A stretch of 40,410 bases of DNA from Hypsibius dujardini. Taxonomy: Eukaryota > Tardigrada > Eutardigrada > Parachela > Hypsibiidae. A program made the translations under genes and the position numbers. Positions within the stretch are counted from its first letter, which is position 1. The number at the start of each line of letters is the position of its first letter. Shown here piece after piece: positions 12,403 to 24,500 of the stretch. Location of the stretch: positions 1-40,410 of the forward strand of contig LRSR01007393.1 in the NCBI GenBank assembly GCA_001579985.1, written 5' to 3'. The notes below the pieces were generated by a model. That model saw nothing but the letters and a program-made list of their open reading frames with translations, had not been told where the DNA came from and did no database searches.

Positions 12403-12524
12403 ACACGTGACAAAAATCTTGAGCACGAGCCGAGTTCATCCATTTACCTCTACTAATCCATGGCTCTATGCACAGTCCGAGTTAAGTGGCTTAATTCGAT
12501 TAGTGCAAGATTTTTGCCACGTAT
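12403..12524. mobile_element. MITE-like hairpin, family A, copy 2
   Basis: The ends are acacgtgacaaaaatctt and the inverse aagatttttgccacgt. Internal blocks ccgagtt and ttaattcgattagtgcaag match copy 1 loosely. It is more diverged than copies 1, 4 and 5. Confidence 0.75.
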
Positions 12525-12728
12525 GCAAAATGGCTAACCTCAACTGGATGACACTTGACAGTGACCCACTTGCGCGCATATTTGTATAGCAAAAGTTAAT
12601 GTTCCGTATTTACAAGATCTCTGCCGTCGATAAAAAAAATCACGATACCAGTAAAATTTTGCTCACAGTTTCACAGTAAATTCAGCTGGAAGAAGTACTT
12701 GACTACGGTTCCTGGGTTCCGCCCACGG

Positions 12729-12875
12729 CCTCTCTGTGAATAGGCATTTCAGTCCTACACGCTGCAGATCTCTACACGTGAACAGTGACAGCGCCTTACA
12801 CCTACTCAGCCTCTGACTGAATAGGAAATTAAGTCCTACAGATTAAAGGGCTCTAGGTGCGCATGCACAGTGAAT
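12729..12875. repeat. Diverged direct repeat, ~81-base spacing
   Basis: Two imperfect copies begin with cctct-ctgaatagg at 12729 and 12810 and share tcctaca and cacagtga-like ends. They are old and imperfect. Confidence 0.5.
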
Positions 12876-12893
12876 CGTAGGTACAGAGTACAG

Positions 12894-12998
12894 ACGTGTC
12901 AGTTAGCGCTAACCGAGTCAAGCCATTTAGCTCGTTCAGTGCGCGCTAACCGAGGTAAATGGCTTGACTCGGGTAGCGCTATCTTGTGCCCACGTGTG
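12894..12998. mobile_element. MITE-like hairpin, family A, copy 3
   Basis: The arms are tagcgctaaccgagtcaagc followed by catttagctc and its inverse gaggtaaatggcttgactcg followed by ggtagcgcta. Both outer edges carry the cacgtg-type end. This copy has the best-paired arms of the family. Confidence 0.8.
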
Positions 12999-13122
12999 TA
13001 AGCTCTTCCGCCAGCTGTGTAATTAGCTTTTTTAATTCTGCCTTTTGTAAGCCAAACGTAATGCCGACATGGCATCCGGTACCGTGACATGTGTTGTAAA
13101 TAGGGTAATAATAAGCTAAAAC

Positions 13123-13692
13123 TCAATTGCTATGGATAGACGCTTCCCGGCTCATGGCCTCCGACGAGCCGCACAGCACTTCCTCCACAAACGACACGGA
13201 CTTCCTGCTGCAGCTGCTCAGACTCCGGTTGGAGGCACCGAGTCGCCTACAATTGTCCATCTGCTGCTGCTGCTGCTGCGGTCGTGGGACGATAGGTTCC
13301 TGGTCGGAGTCTGACTGCGACTGACACGACCGAAGGGACAGTCGGGGGGTTCCATGCCGGCTGGCGAAGGCCTCCGCCTCGCCGTAGTACAACTCATCGT
13401 CCTCCTCCGGAGTAAACTCCTCCATCTCCGGCGAGGTGCAGGTGATGAGCGGGATGAGGGACTTTGGCGTGCTTCCGTCTACGGACTGATGGCGTGCGAG
13501 AAACTTGGACTCGGACGTGGAGTGCCAGAGGGTGTTGTGATGGCGGACGCTGCCGCTTTGCAGTTGCAGGCTGCTTTGTCTGCGGATTTCTTCCTGCTTC
13601 ATAAACACCCTGCAATAACAACCGAAGGTCACAATTAATCGCGGAAGAGATGAGGTGGAATGATAGAAAAACAATTTTATGTAGGCATACAA

Positions 13693-13745
<53 letters not shown>

Positions 13746-14963
13746 GAGTCAAAATGATAATTGACGTACAGGCATGCGGACTGACAGAAAAACACATAGG
13801 CAAGTAGATAAAAGTAGACATACAGACAACGAAGGGCTACACATGTGTCAACAGTCAAATCTCAACAGATTCACAACGCCAACAGAAACAGATTACTATA
13901 CCGTCGAATATCTTTCCGTAAACTGGAATTGAACAAGATATAGATGACGGGGTTGGTAATCGTCCCGAGGAAGTACAAAACGTGTACCGCTCGGTGGAAT
14001 GACACAGGAAGCGACTCAGACAACTCGGGGTAAAATGCTTTTATGATGATGTCGGTGAAAAACAGGCTGTACAATGCCACAAAGGTAAGCAAAATGAGAA
14101 TGATGATATGGGCCGCTTTTTGGCGTTCCTGTCCGGTGATGAAGGACTGGAACGAGGAGGTGGAATTTTGTCGCGAAAATGGCTGCCGCGGCGTCACAGA
14201 CCCGTTGTTGAGGGTAGTGATGGTAGTGTTGCAAGATTTGGATGGCTCGGTGGTGAGGCTGCGGCGTGTTACGAAATTGTTGTCAAACTCAAAGACCAGA
14301 TTCTTCCTGGCCTGCGAGGATGTGCTGCTGCGTGCGGCGCAGAATACTTTGGTGTAGATGGTGGTGAGTGCCAACAGCGGCAGGAAGTAGTTGCCGACGG
14401 CGAAGAAGAGGGCCGTGGTCAGTGTAGTGACTGACAGGCTCCACGTAATTTCCGTCGATCCGGCAGGGATCTGGCACACGGCAGGTGCGAGGATTACAGC
14501 TGGCAGGAGCCATGATAGGATGATCAACACGACGGATCGGCGGTAGCTCATGTTGCGGTTATAAAACAGCGGATTGCGGGCGCAGGCCAAAAACCTGTCC
14601 CAACCTAGTGATCCAGAAAGACGTCATAAATTAAGAGGTCATGTTGCTTTAGAATTACGCGAGAGCCGGCTTCTATTGCCACCATGTATATGGTCCATTT
14701 GTCTAGTTGACTTTCTCAATCTGTGTTCCTGCCTGTGTTCACGTTTGTCTGTCTGTCTGTCTGTGCCTGTCTGTCTATCTGCATATGTGTGTGTCTGTGT
14801 GTCTGCCTGTCTATCTGCATATGTGTGTGTCTGTGTGTCTGCCTGTGTGTCTGTGTATCTGACCGTCTGCTTATTTGTCTATCTGCCTCTCTGCGTGTTT
14901 GAATATGTGTCTGTGTGTCTGTGTGCCTGTCTGTCTGTCTGTCTGTCTGTCTGTGTGTCTGTG

Positions 14964-14996
<33 letters not shown>

Positions 14997-15882
14997 GTCT
15001 CTCTCTCTCTGTCTCTCTGTCTGTCTCTTTCCTCTGTTCGCCTGCATGTCTTAAGAGATTGATCTTGTTTAGACAGGCAGATCTGCCAGTCTGTTGCCTG
15101 TTTGACTCTTTTTCTTTGCCTGTAAGTCTATGTCTATATGACTGCCTTTCTGTCTACTTGTCTGTTTATCTGTGTGCATGTTTTTTTGTATATCTGCCTG
15201 CTTATGTGCCAGTTAAACTATTAGTCAGTGCAAGTGTCGGTCAGTACATTGCTATATCCCCATGGTAGTTTAAGAGTGACCACATGTCGTTACTTGAACG
15301 TCCGTCCAAAACACCTGGCGTTTCTTCGTGGCAAAGATCCTTTAAATGTTGACGGACTTGATCACATAAGTTCCGAGTTAGCCGACTACTATGTTGGCAG
15401 GTGTGATTGACTGTCTGCGCAGCTATCTATTTGTCTGTTTGTCCGCCCATTGCATGTTTGCCTATCTCTATGATCTATAATTATGTCTAAACGAGCAATA
15501 CTACTGTGGTCTGCTGACAAGCGATTAGTTATTAGGCCGTAAACATGTCATGCCTATCTAAACCGATTTCCTCACCAATCAATAGGACGTTTAACACGGT
15601 GACTCCCACCAGATAGGCCGTCAGCGTGGCCAAGAAGATGCCGGTGTCGGTGGCTTCCTGTATGGTCCAGTATAGGAATGCCGGAAGGAGAACCAGGGCA
15701 ATCGCCAGGTTGCTCAATGTGAGGCTGAGGAGGAAGCGTTGACCGCTGGATCGCAGTGTTCGTTTCCGGTAGAAGGCGAGCAGCGTGATGGAATTCAGGC
15801 CTACCGATGCGCAAAACACCACTGACAGGAGCGTAACCTCGGATATGCACTGGTTTCCGCAACTGCGCATTTTCTCTTTCAT
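13123..15882 (-). CDS. Rhodopsin-like GPCR, orphan, atypical motifs
   Basis: Exons 15882-15576, 14604-13902 and 13609-13123 join in phase to 498 residues. The start is the first in-frame ATG; an upstream exon is possible. Seven membrane segments are visible. TM1 has the conserved Asn (G-L-N30). TM3 ends W-D-R-F (104-107) in place of D-R-Y. TM4 has Trp134, TM5 Pro178 and Tyr186, and TM7 N-P-V-I-Y (320-324). Three class A hallmarks are changed: position 2.50 is Asn58 rather than Asp, no Cys occurs at the top of TM3 (about 81) to pair with Cys146 of loop 2, and TM6 (266-292) lacks C-W-x-P. The third inner loop is about 75 residues and the C-tail is about 160, Ser-rich with a Gln run. The ligand cannot be told. 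Both introns (971 and 292 bases) carry tetranucleotide arrays. Confidence 0.85.
13685..13744. repeat. GACA array in GPCR intron 2
   Basis: About 60 bases of nearly pure agac units inside the 292-base intron 13610-13901. Confidence 0.9.
14743..15036. repeat. CTGT array in GPCR intron 1
   Basis: About 290 bases. It includes a duplicated segment (ctgcatatgtgtgtgtctgt at about 14811-14835 repeats that at about 14778) and a right end moving into ctct units. Decayed ctgt/ttgt sequence continues to about 15200. Confidence 0.95.
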
Positions 15883-16194
15883 CCCGGTGGGTGCTTGACG
15901 GTTGGTGGCTGTGCGTAGATCGGTCGTAACCCTTGACTTCACATGGGGTGCTATCCCGTCACTGCAGCTTTCAATCCCTCAAAGCCAGGACGCTAAAAAG
16001 CATGAAAGAAGAGTGTAAGACAATCATAAATCGATTCCGGGTCACTTGTTCACATTCAAAAATCTGGAAATATGGACCGACAGACGAGAACGCAGTCCGC
16101 AATAGCAGGATATTGTAAAATCGGGAAAAGGATACAGTACCAGTTATCGAAAGTTTTACACACCCACACTGACAAACGCGATGGAAGAAAATGC

Positions 16195-16288
16195 CGGCAG
16201 ACAGGCAGACATGCAGACAGACAGACAAACGGACAGACAGAAAAACAGGCAGACAACCAAACAGACAAACAGACAAACAGACAAAAAT

Positions 16289-16323
<35 letters not shown>

Positions 16324-16324
16324 A

Positions 16325-16363
<39 letters not shown>

Positions 16364-16377
16364 AACAGGTAGACATT
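16195..16377. repeat. GACA array
   Basis: About 180 bases mixing agac and aaac units in an 8-base rhythm (agacaaac). Confidence 0.95.
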
Positions 16378-16990
16378 CTAAAAGAAAATGTCTATTTTTT
16401 AAATGCCATTACGAAGAAACTTACGCTAATGCGAAGAGAGCGTCCAAAAATGTTTAAAATTAAAAGTGCCGGTGGTGCACTGTTAGAAGACTGAGAAAAC
16501 AGCTGCGGATGTTGACTAAGAACACACACCGGCAGGCGGCCAGAATTAAATCGCCATCAAGCTGTGCGGATGATCTGGGTTCCCACTGCGTTGATGATGG
16601 CGGGCCACACGCAAAGCACTCCGTGTGGACCTATGCAGAAGACGGAGCGGCGACGGAAGGAGCTGTTATAAAAAGCGGGACAACACGTAAATATTTGATT
16701 TCAAGGAAAAGCATTAGCAGTCCGGTGAAAGACACAGACAAGACATCCACCGGCCGATTACACACGAAAGAAAGTGAGTTTTACAGCGTTTCCGCGGATT
16801 CCTCGGCGGGCTAAAGAAATGACGACTAGCAGAGTTTTAGGATGCAGAAGAGGGGTTTATAGCTGTCTATGTATATGGCGGGAACACGCACTTGACGTGA
16901 CTTCGTACACTGTCGCAGCACGTACGCTCAAGGTCTCGTACTACTACGCGGGTGCTGTATACTCCCGATTGAGACACGCATTCATACAAG

Positions 16991-17347
16991 TATGAGGTAA
17001 GGGCACTGGAATGGGCCACTTGACTTTCCCGTACCCTGGAATGGGCCACCGGGCGGCAGGGGGCGCTCTGTCGCAAATTAATAAAAAACAGATAAGTCAC
17101 TGCGTAGTCAACGACCTCTACAGTGGACTTCTTCCAATCGTCTAATGGAGCTTTTTATTTCTTTTTTTTAAACATGTTCCCACAATTGTTTTTCATATCT
17201 AATACGCATTCCACCGGATTATCGATTATTCTCTGTCGCTTAGAACCTTAGCGATAGCCAAAACTTGTGTGGAAGGTATGATTCCAGGGTGGCCCATTCC
17301 AGGGTACGGGAAAAGCAAGTGGCCCATTCCAGTGCCCTTACCTCATA
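16991..17347. mobile_element. Foldback/MITE-like element, family D, 60-base arms
   Basis: The arms at 16991-17050 and 17288-17347 are near-perfect inverse copies. The outer ends are tatgaggtaagggcactgg and the inverse ccagtgcccttacctcata. Each arm contains the block ggaatgggccac twice, so the arms have internal repeats. The ta at each edge could be a target-site duplication. The loop of about 240 bases has no coding frame. The arms are well conserved, which suggests recent activity. Confidence 0.85.
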
Positions 17348-17410
17348 CCATTTATTGGTTCTAGGGTACATCAGAAACGTGTGGTACTCGTACTGGTACT
17401 CGTACGACTG

Positions 17411-17495
17411 AGCGTCTGTCGTTTGTCTGCTTGTTTATCTTTCTGTTTGTGTGTCTGCCTACCTGTCTTTGTGCTTGTTTCTGTGTCTCCTTGTA

Positions 17496-17573
<78 letters not shown>

Positions 17574-17650
17574 CCTGTCTGTATGTCTGCAGGTTTGCCT
17601 GTCTGCTTGTCTGTTTGTTTGCTTGCTTCCTTGCTTGCCTGCCTGCATGT
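17411..17650. repeat. CTGT array
   Basis: Pure ctgt core at about 17498-17566 with degenerate cctg and cttg flanks. Confidence 0.95.
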
Positions 17651-18610
17651 TCCCCGGCGGTTAGATGACCATATAAAAGTGTCCAGGCCCATCAAGTTGT
17701 CGCGTTACTTCCAAAAGCGTCTTTTCTAAACCGAAAATGGCTCTGCAATCGACTGCAATAACGGGATCGAGGATGTGGTTCGGAGATTTCGAGTACAAAG
17801 GGGATGCGATGCGCTGGAGTTGCCTCCCTGCACGACGTAATGCGCGGATTAAGTGGGGTCACACAACTGTCCAATTGGGGGGATGTATAATGCTTGGAAT
17901 CGTTAGCAAAGGCCAATGATCCTCATTGATGAAGATATCGGACGGCAATTACACGAAGGATCTTCCAAATCCTCAGTCTGCCAAGGGTAAATTTGAAAAC
18001 GTATGCGGTCGGTGTGACGGAATTAGCTGTGATTTTTTCCCCTCCTTGCCTCTTTATTACGTGAAGGGTCGTTTGCGTCCAATCAAATCATGTAGCCATG
18101 ATGCTGGCAAACGAAAGCTATAATACTGTAGTATTCAAATGTATTTTAGTTAGCGCTGATTTACATTGCAATACAAAATACATAATTGTAAATATATAAA
18201 TATACGGTGCATTAATATATAATGTACCGTACTTAAAGGCCACGTTTAGCGCATAGTTAATAAAGCCAAATTACATTTCGAAGGGCGTCTCCATTAGGCG
18301 GATTACGGACTCGTCGCTCTCTCAACTAATTAATACGGATTTAGAATAATTAATCCCACCCCTGTCTGATTAATGCCTGTATTTTCAGTCCAGCTTTCTA
18401 TTTTCTGATTTCTAATTAATTTCGTTATCTCCGCCAGGTGTCACAAAATGGAACTGGGCAGACAAGCCAGGGAAATGGAGGTACCTATGGAATCACGGCT
18501 ATATTTTATTTAAAAAATTGCACTGGTCCGTATGACTAGTACTGTATAACAATATACACATTGTATCTAACGTAGTACGGAACACAGTCTCACCGCGGAC
18601 CGCCGCTAGA

Positions 18611-18778
18611 TCCGGACGGACGGACTGACTGACCGACGGATGGACGAACGGACTGACTGACCGACGGATGGACGGACTGACCGGCACGGCGGACGGACTG
18701 ACTGACCGACGGATGGACGGACGGACTGACCGACAAACGGAAGGACTTACTGACCGGCGGACGGACTGACGGATTACA
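18611..18778. repeat. GACGGACTGACTGACC minisatellite
   Basis: Built from ggac, tgac and cgac tetramers arranged in a longer unit of roughly 28-45 bases (ggactgactgaccgacggat), present three to four times. It differs from the common ctgt/gaca arrays by its G+C-rich units. Confidence 0.85.
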
Positions 18779-19117
18779 GTTAGTCGACGGGTGACTTGGC
18801 AAGAGGCGGATGGGGATGGATAGGCGAACAAAGGGTAGGATGGACGGCTGATTCTCGATCAAACCGCGCGCCCAGCCGTACATATCAGTACATCTTTTTT
18901 TCCGCCCGCCATTTTGTTAACCATCCATGGGTTTATATGCTCTCGTCCACCTCTCTATATGCTCATCTGTGCGCTTAATTGCTTTGACAGAGTAAAGGTG
19001 CTCCTGACTTGGTACTTGGCTATACGAATACCCGAAGAATTCTAGATGATAGTTACTTGATTGTTCTTCGACCAAATTTTCCTCAAAATGTTTCAGTTTA
19101 AAACAAGCTTTGATTGA

Positions 19118-19196
19118 CAGACGGACAAACAGACAAACAGACAGACAGACAAACAGACAAACAGACAAACAGACAGACAGACAGACAGACTGACCG
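19118..19196. repeat. GACA array
   Basis: Agac and aaac units, like the array at 16195. Confidence 0.9.
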
Positions 19197-20710
19197 ACAA
19201 GCAGATGAACAGATAGAATCAGTCAAACACATTGATCTGCAGTCAAACGGTCAAACGGTCAGGTAGCGCGACAGCTACGATATTCTGAAAAGCCGACAAG
19301 CAACTCCCAGACGTCACACAATTTTGTGCAATAATAAACAGCCAATAAAAATAATACAGTAGATACGGTCAGTCCTGTGATGAGCAATGCCTCATTCACG
19401 TGCTTTTGTTACAACTTTGTAAGTAGTTCAATTGATCCGGCCTAATATTATCCGTCGCAATTTAAAAAGTCAGTTGAGTACTTGAACGTCATCCAGGACT
19501 CGTCAGCCAACGTGACCAACCCCTGACACGCGTACAATAGATCATTTCGTAGGCGTCGGTCCATCAGGGTTTCCGTAACCACCACCATCGCAACTATCGT
19601 AATTCTGATCATTCTAATAATGCTCGACTATATTTGCGTCCGTGTCGTAGTGCGATGAGATTGACGTATTTTCGTTACACGCTGTATTTTTACAAGAGAC
19701 GCTCGCGTAAACGGCGCCGGCCTAATGAGTCTGACCTCCATTCTCGTTGGGTGCCTACCCTACGTTTATTGTCTTAAAACGTCGCAAACATAGGCAAGGG
19801 TACGCATTCTGCAACACCACGAACATCCTGTCGTCCTCCTTAATCTCAAACACATACCGGAACGTCCAACTGATTACGGGTCGTAAAAGCCATAAAAAAA
19901 GCCCGCGCGTACAGTGTACACGCCCTTGACGGGCAGTTCATGTATCCCGTTGCGTTGCATATGCAATAGTAGTGAAAGTAGTGTACTGTTACACCGTCGT
20001 CGGATGGCGCGGTGACCTAAACAAACTTTAAAAGATTCAGAGCACACAGCACAGCACAGCACATGGGGATGAGTGACAACTCATTTGCTAATGTTCACAC
20101 CGAAAGCTGACAAGTCAGGGTGACAATTATGTCAAGCATCATCCCCTCATGTCTGCAACCGCCTTACAGTTCCCCCCGTCCGGTTTATTAGACGGGAGGA
20201 AAAATCAACTGTTGACACACTCTCCCGTGGTCGTCGGCGCGTCGTCTCCTCGAAGCGTTTACCGGGTCGTCGTGCATTCCTGGTCAGACTACTGTGTGTG
20301 TGTCTACTCTACTGAGGACCCGTCTCCTCGTCATCATCATTGCGCGCCGCGACGTTGGTATGTCGCGCCGGTGGCGCTAAGCTGTGTGACTTATTTCATC
20401 TTCCATCAGATATGTCATAAGGGGAGTGTATAAGCCAAATCCCGGATATCCCTCCTTCATATCGGCGCGCCGCCTGGCCACCGCAATCGCAGCATCATTA
20501 GTTTAAAAAATTCCTGCCAGTGTACCTACTTATGGACATGTACTACACATTTCTGTACTCTTACAGACATGGTGTCTTAAAAATAACCAATTCGTAGTAG
20601 ACACAGATATTGTACAACTAGGCAATAGCATAACCGCAGCAGAATGACTGCTAAATGGGAAATCCAATTCAGGCACATGGACCTACATGGATCATAAGGC
20701 ACGGGTAGTC

Positions 20711-21015
20711 ATTCAGACAGGCACTTCGGAATGGTGGTTGGCAGACATTTAGGCACGCATCAAGACAAGCTTACTGACACTTGAACATAACATACAGACA
20801 TTGTGACACGCATTTAGACAAGCATTCAGACATCCAGACACAACCTTCGCAGAAGAGTGCAGAGATTCAGACAAACAAGCGGCCGGATAAGCATCCAGAC
20901 ATCCAGACACAACATCCAGACAGGGTTACAGGCATGCATGCACTCAGACAAGCATACAGACATTCAGACACATCATCCACACAAAGATATAAACATCCAG
21001 ACACGCATCCAGACA
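20711..21015. repeat. Loose CAGACATCCAGACA-type repeat
   Basis: Units of about 8-12 bases (agcattcagacatccagaca, aagcatccagac, acatccagac) in irregular order. The cagaca core links it to the GACA arrays, but the spacing is longer. It looks like an older or separately expanded variant. Confidence 0.7.
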
Positions 21016-21559
21016 AGCAAAAGAACCTTCAGTCATGTAGACTTTCAGGAATGCGTGGACTGAGGCACGCATCGGCATCGGACAAATACCTCTTGCTTGG
21101 CAGCATCACCGGACAGATCCACGTCGTCTCCGTAAATACCAGTTAAATCAGCCGGAAGCAACAGCTGACCGAAGAAAAATGAAGGCCAAATGCAGATTTG
21201 TGTTTGTTATTCTTGCGAATTTGCATAAACCATAATGTAATCATGACTGATGGGCACGGAAGCACTACCAGCCGCAAAGGTCTCGTTAATTAATTAATAT
21301 ATCGAGAACTGCAAGCGCGTTGGCTCAGGCTTTACGGTGCCTTTTTGAAGGATTGCCAGGAAATTGGAAAAACGACCATGCGCCTGTAATCCGTCAAATC
21401 ACAACAGTACATGTAGGAAGAACGGACAGAACGGCTACTACAGTAAGATTTAAAATGACATCTTGAGCGACGTACGCCAATGTTTCTCAATTCATCACCC
21501 CAAAACACAATACTCGCAATTTAGCATTACTCGCATACAATAGTAACAATACATGGTGG

Positions 21560-24500
21560 TCAGATGGCGTCTTTGAAAGTGATTCGCTCAACTTCTAAGT
21601 TTTTCAAGTTGACCAGCATCAATGTGGGAACCTTTGAAAAGTCGGGAACAGAAAGGAGCAAGACGGTTTGTCCTGTCGGACCTGTAAATCATGAACTGGT
21701 TTGGATTTTCGAAAACATTTAATACTCACCTTGTCTATAATTATTTGGTGACTCTGACTCCTGTTGCCCATATTGCCCACTAGATTTTTCTATAGTGTAT
21801 GTTAGTGCATGTGATTGCTTGAGGGCATGTCTGTCTGTCTGCCTGTCTGTCTGTTTGTCTGTCTGCCTGCCTGCCTGTCTGTCTCTGTCTGCCTGCCTCT
21901 CAGTCTGCGTGTATGTCTACTTATGCTTCCTATGGTGTTCATGTTTTCGTCTACCGGTCTGCCTGTCTGCCTGCTTGCATGCCTGTCTGTCTTCATCAAA
22001 CAGCGGCCTGCTTTCTTGCCACACGGACCTTTCACAAGCCGGTAACCAGCGGCACCTTGGTTGCCGGCAAAGTAGACATGGGGTGTGGCCTCCAGAATGA
22101 ACGGATCGACGTCGGTGAACGGATAACAAGCTACAACGAACACCCATAGAGAGGCAAGAGATAATTAATATGACCCTCGGGAAACACCATCACCATCATC
22201 ATCATCATCGTCTGCATGCGTGCATTAAGAATAAATCCAAGGGATTACCCAGCGTGTCCGGAGCAGTAGGGGCGATGTGGGTCCAGGTTAGTGTCTTCTC
22301 CATTGCAGTGAGGGGCTCGTCAATGTGGCAGTTTTTGTAGATGTCCCCGATGTTCTGGCCTGACGTCCCCAAAAACCTAAGGATGGCCAGTTATAAATGT
22401 TGAATAAGCAGGGCGAACGACCGGAAAAACGCCCACTCATATATATACATTTACCCACGATGCGGTAGAGTAAAAAAGGAAGACGTCACTTACTTGACAC
22501 CATTAAATTCCGCCTCAAATGGGTTCGTTACCAGGCGTAAGCCTGTGGACTTGTTGGACAAGGGCAGCATGCAGGGATGCAGTGATTGCTGGGGCAGCAT
22601 GTAATTGCCAGGGTCATTAGCTCCCGGCATGAGGAAGACGTTCATGCAGGCCTTAATGGAAAGCATGAAAGAAATAAGAACGTACATACAGAGTGGGAAC
22701 AGGTGAAAGTGTCATTGCCAATCAGACAGCCTACATGTCACGACGGAGAGCTACAAAAATAATTGGGCCATCTTCCTGTGTAGATGGCATGAAACGTTAA
22801 CAACAACATCAAACCAAACCACATCACATCAAATCGAGGTCAATTTTTCTAGGGGATCTGTTTAATTGGAAGATTTGAAACTGATTTCACAAGGATTTCA
22901 CATTTTGAAGAGAGTACAAGGCTGTTGAACAGTTTTTGAACAAATCAACATTTTCGAATCAAAAAAATCAAAGGAGTGAGTAAAGTATGTTGTCTGTGAT
23001 TTTGGTTCTTGACATGTAGCGGTAGTACCACGACAGAATTTCCGTCAAGGATAAATTGTTATAATTGTTTTCGATGAAACAGAACACTGGTTTAGTTTAG
23101 ATTTTCAAATCAAAGTTCAAATCAAATGGTTATCTTTTGCCATCTAATGTCACCCCCATGTGATCCAGACATATGTAGCGTCAGGGCAAAGACAGATAAA
23201 TTGTAGGGCATTCGACAACCAATAGAGGGCGCTCGCAGACACATATCATAGGGAAGTTGAAGAAGGCAGACAAAGACAGACCGGGGACGGAGCCAAATGG
23301 ATTGACAAAAATAGAGAAATATTTCAGGCAGAGGGACCAGCTGTTGTGGCGGATGCACCTGTAGAAAACTCACAGAGTAAGTACCGTCCCCAGACATTGA
23401 TTAGTCTAACGGAAGACAAACACGCCAGGCAAACACACAGGAAAAGAAAATAACCCACAAGGATAATTCAATCACCAGGCCGATATGGCCAAACCAGCTG
23501 GCTAATCAACGTACCACGAGCTGCATCAGCACGCCATCGAGGGCCTGCATTCCGTCGATACTTCCGGCAGACGAGTGGCGAGTCAAATACCTCGTCTGGA
23601 AGAGGCATGAGACAAACAGCAACGTTAGTGTCAAATCACTCTTGAGCCCTTACTAATTTGGAGGAAAATTTCCTGTCGCCAACCGAGCATACACGGGATA
23701 TCACTCTACGATTACGGATTACCTTCTGATCGCTGACGTCGGTGTCTCGCTTGACCGGTGCAATGTGGTTGCCGGCGAGGACGAGAGCGGTAACCTTGGA
23801 CATTTTTCTCTGCTGAACAGCGGTGCCGAATTGCCCGGTCAGGGACTCGATGCAGAGATCCAGGGTGGCGAGGGAAGAGACGTCTCCACCGAGATTCAGT
23901 CCGGAGAGGAAAGCGATATAGCTGAGTTGAAATGAGAGATTGAACGTTAGTTGACTTCAGCGAAGTCCTCTTTGACGGACGGTTGCAAAAATAGACAACG
24001 TAACTAGATATACTGGAAAACTGTTTTGGCATGAACAAGCAGATGAGACTGTCAGTGAGACAGTCAGAAAGGCGGACAAGCGAATCATATTTACGACATA
24101 CAGGTGCATAAGCCGGCAAGGAGAGAGAAAAAGAGGCAGAAGAATAAACAGACAGGGAGAAAACAGATAGACAATCAGACATTCTGGCAAGTAGAGATAT
24201 GCGCTCAAGTAGACAGAGCGACCGATAGACAGACATACGCTCAAGAAGGCAGAATGACATACAAACCGACAGACAGGCGCTTAAGCAGAAAGATGCTTGA
24301 GCAAACAGACACACAGACATGACAGACAAACAGAAAGACAGAAAGAAAGATAAACCGATAGATAAACAGATAGACAAACAGACAGACAGACAGACAGACG
24401 GTCCAACCTAAAGACAGGCAGGCAGCTTGGCTAGGCAAGCAGACCCTCTTACAGACAGCAACATATGCGTCTGAATATGATCTCGACGGAAGTTGATGAT

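Larger units (their letters stand above)
6043..13122. other. Gene-poor stretch with arrays and hairpin elements
   Basis: I see no supported gene in these 7 kb. The longest frames follow GACA arrays or are unrelated to any family I know. A 3' UTR of the GPCR gene presumably occupies the right edge on the minus strand. The separately listed arrays and, from 11.1 kb, inverted-repeat elements make up much of the interpretable content. Confidence 0.6.
15883..21559. other. Gene-poor stretch between GPCR and POLD2
   Basis: It includes the presumed GPCR promoter on the left and the POLD2 3' flank on the right. I could not support any gene. The frame at 16509-16814 (+) and others are open but match nothing I know. 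Apart from the listed repeats and the foldback element, 18130-18440 is AT-rich and 19200-20700 shows no structure I could interpret. Confidence 0.55.

Noticed and set aside
15883-15942. Extension of the GPCR start to 15942
   Set aside because: The codon there is GTG, not ATG. The first in-frame ATG is at 15882.
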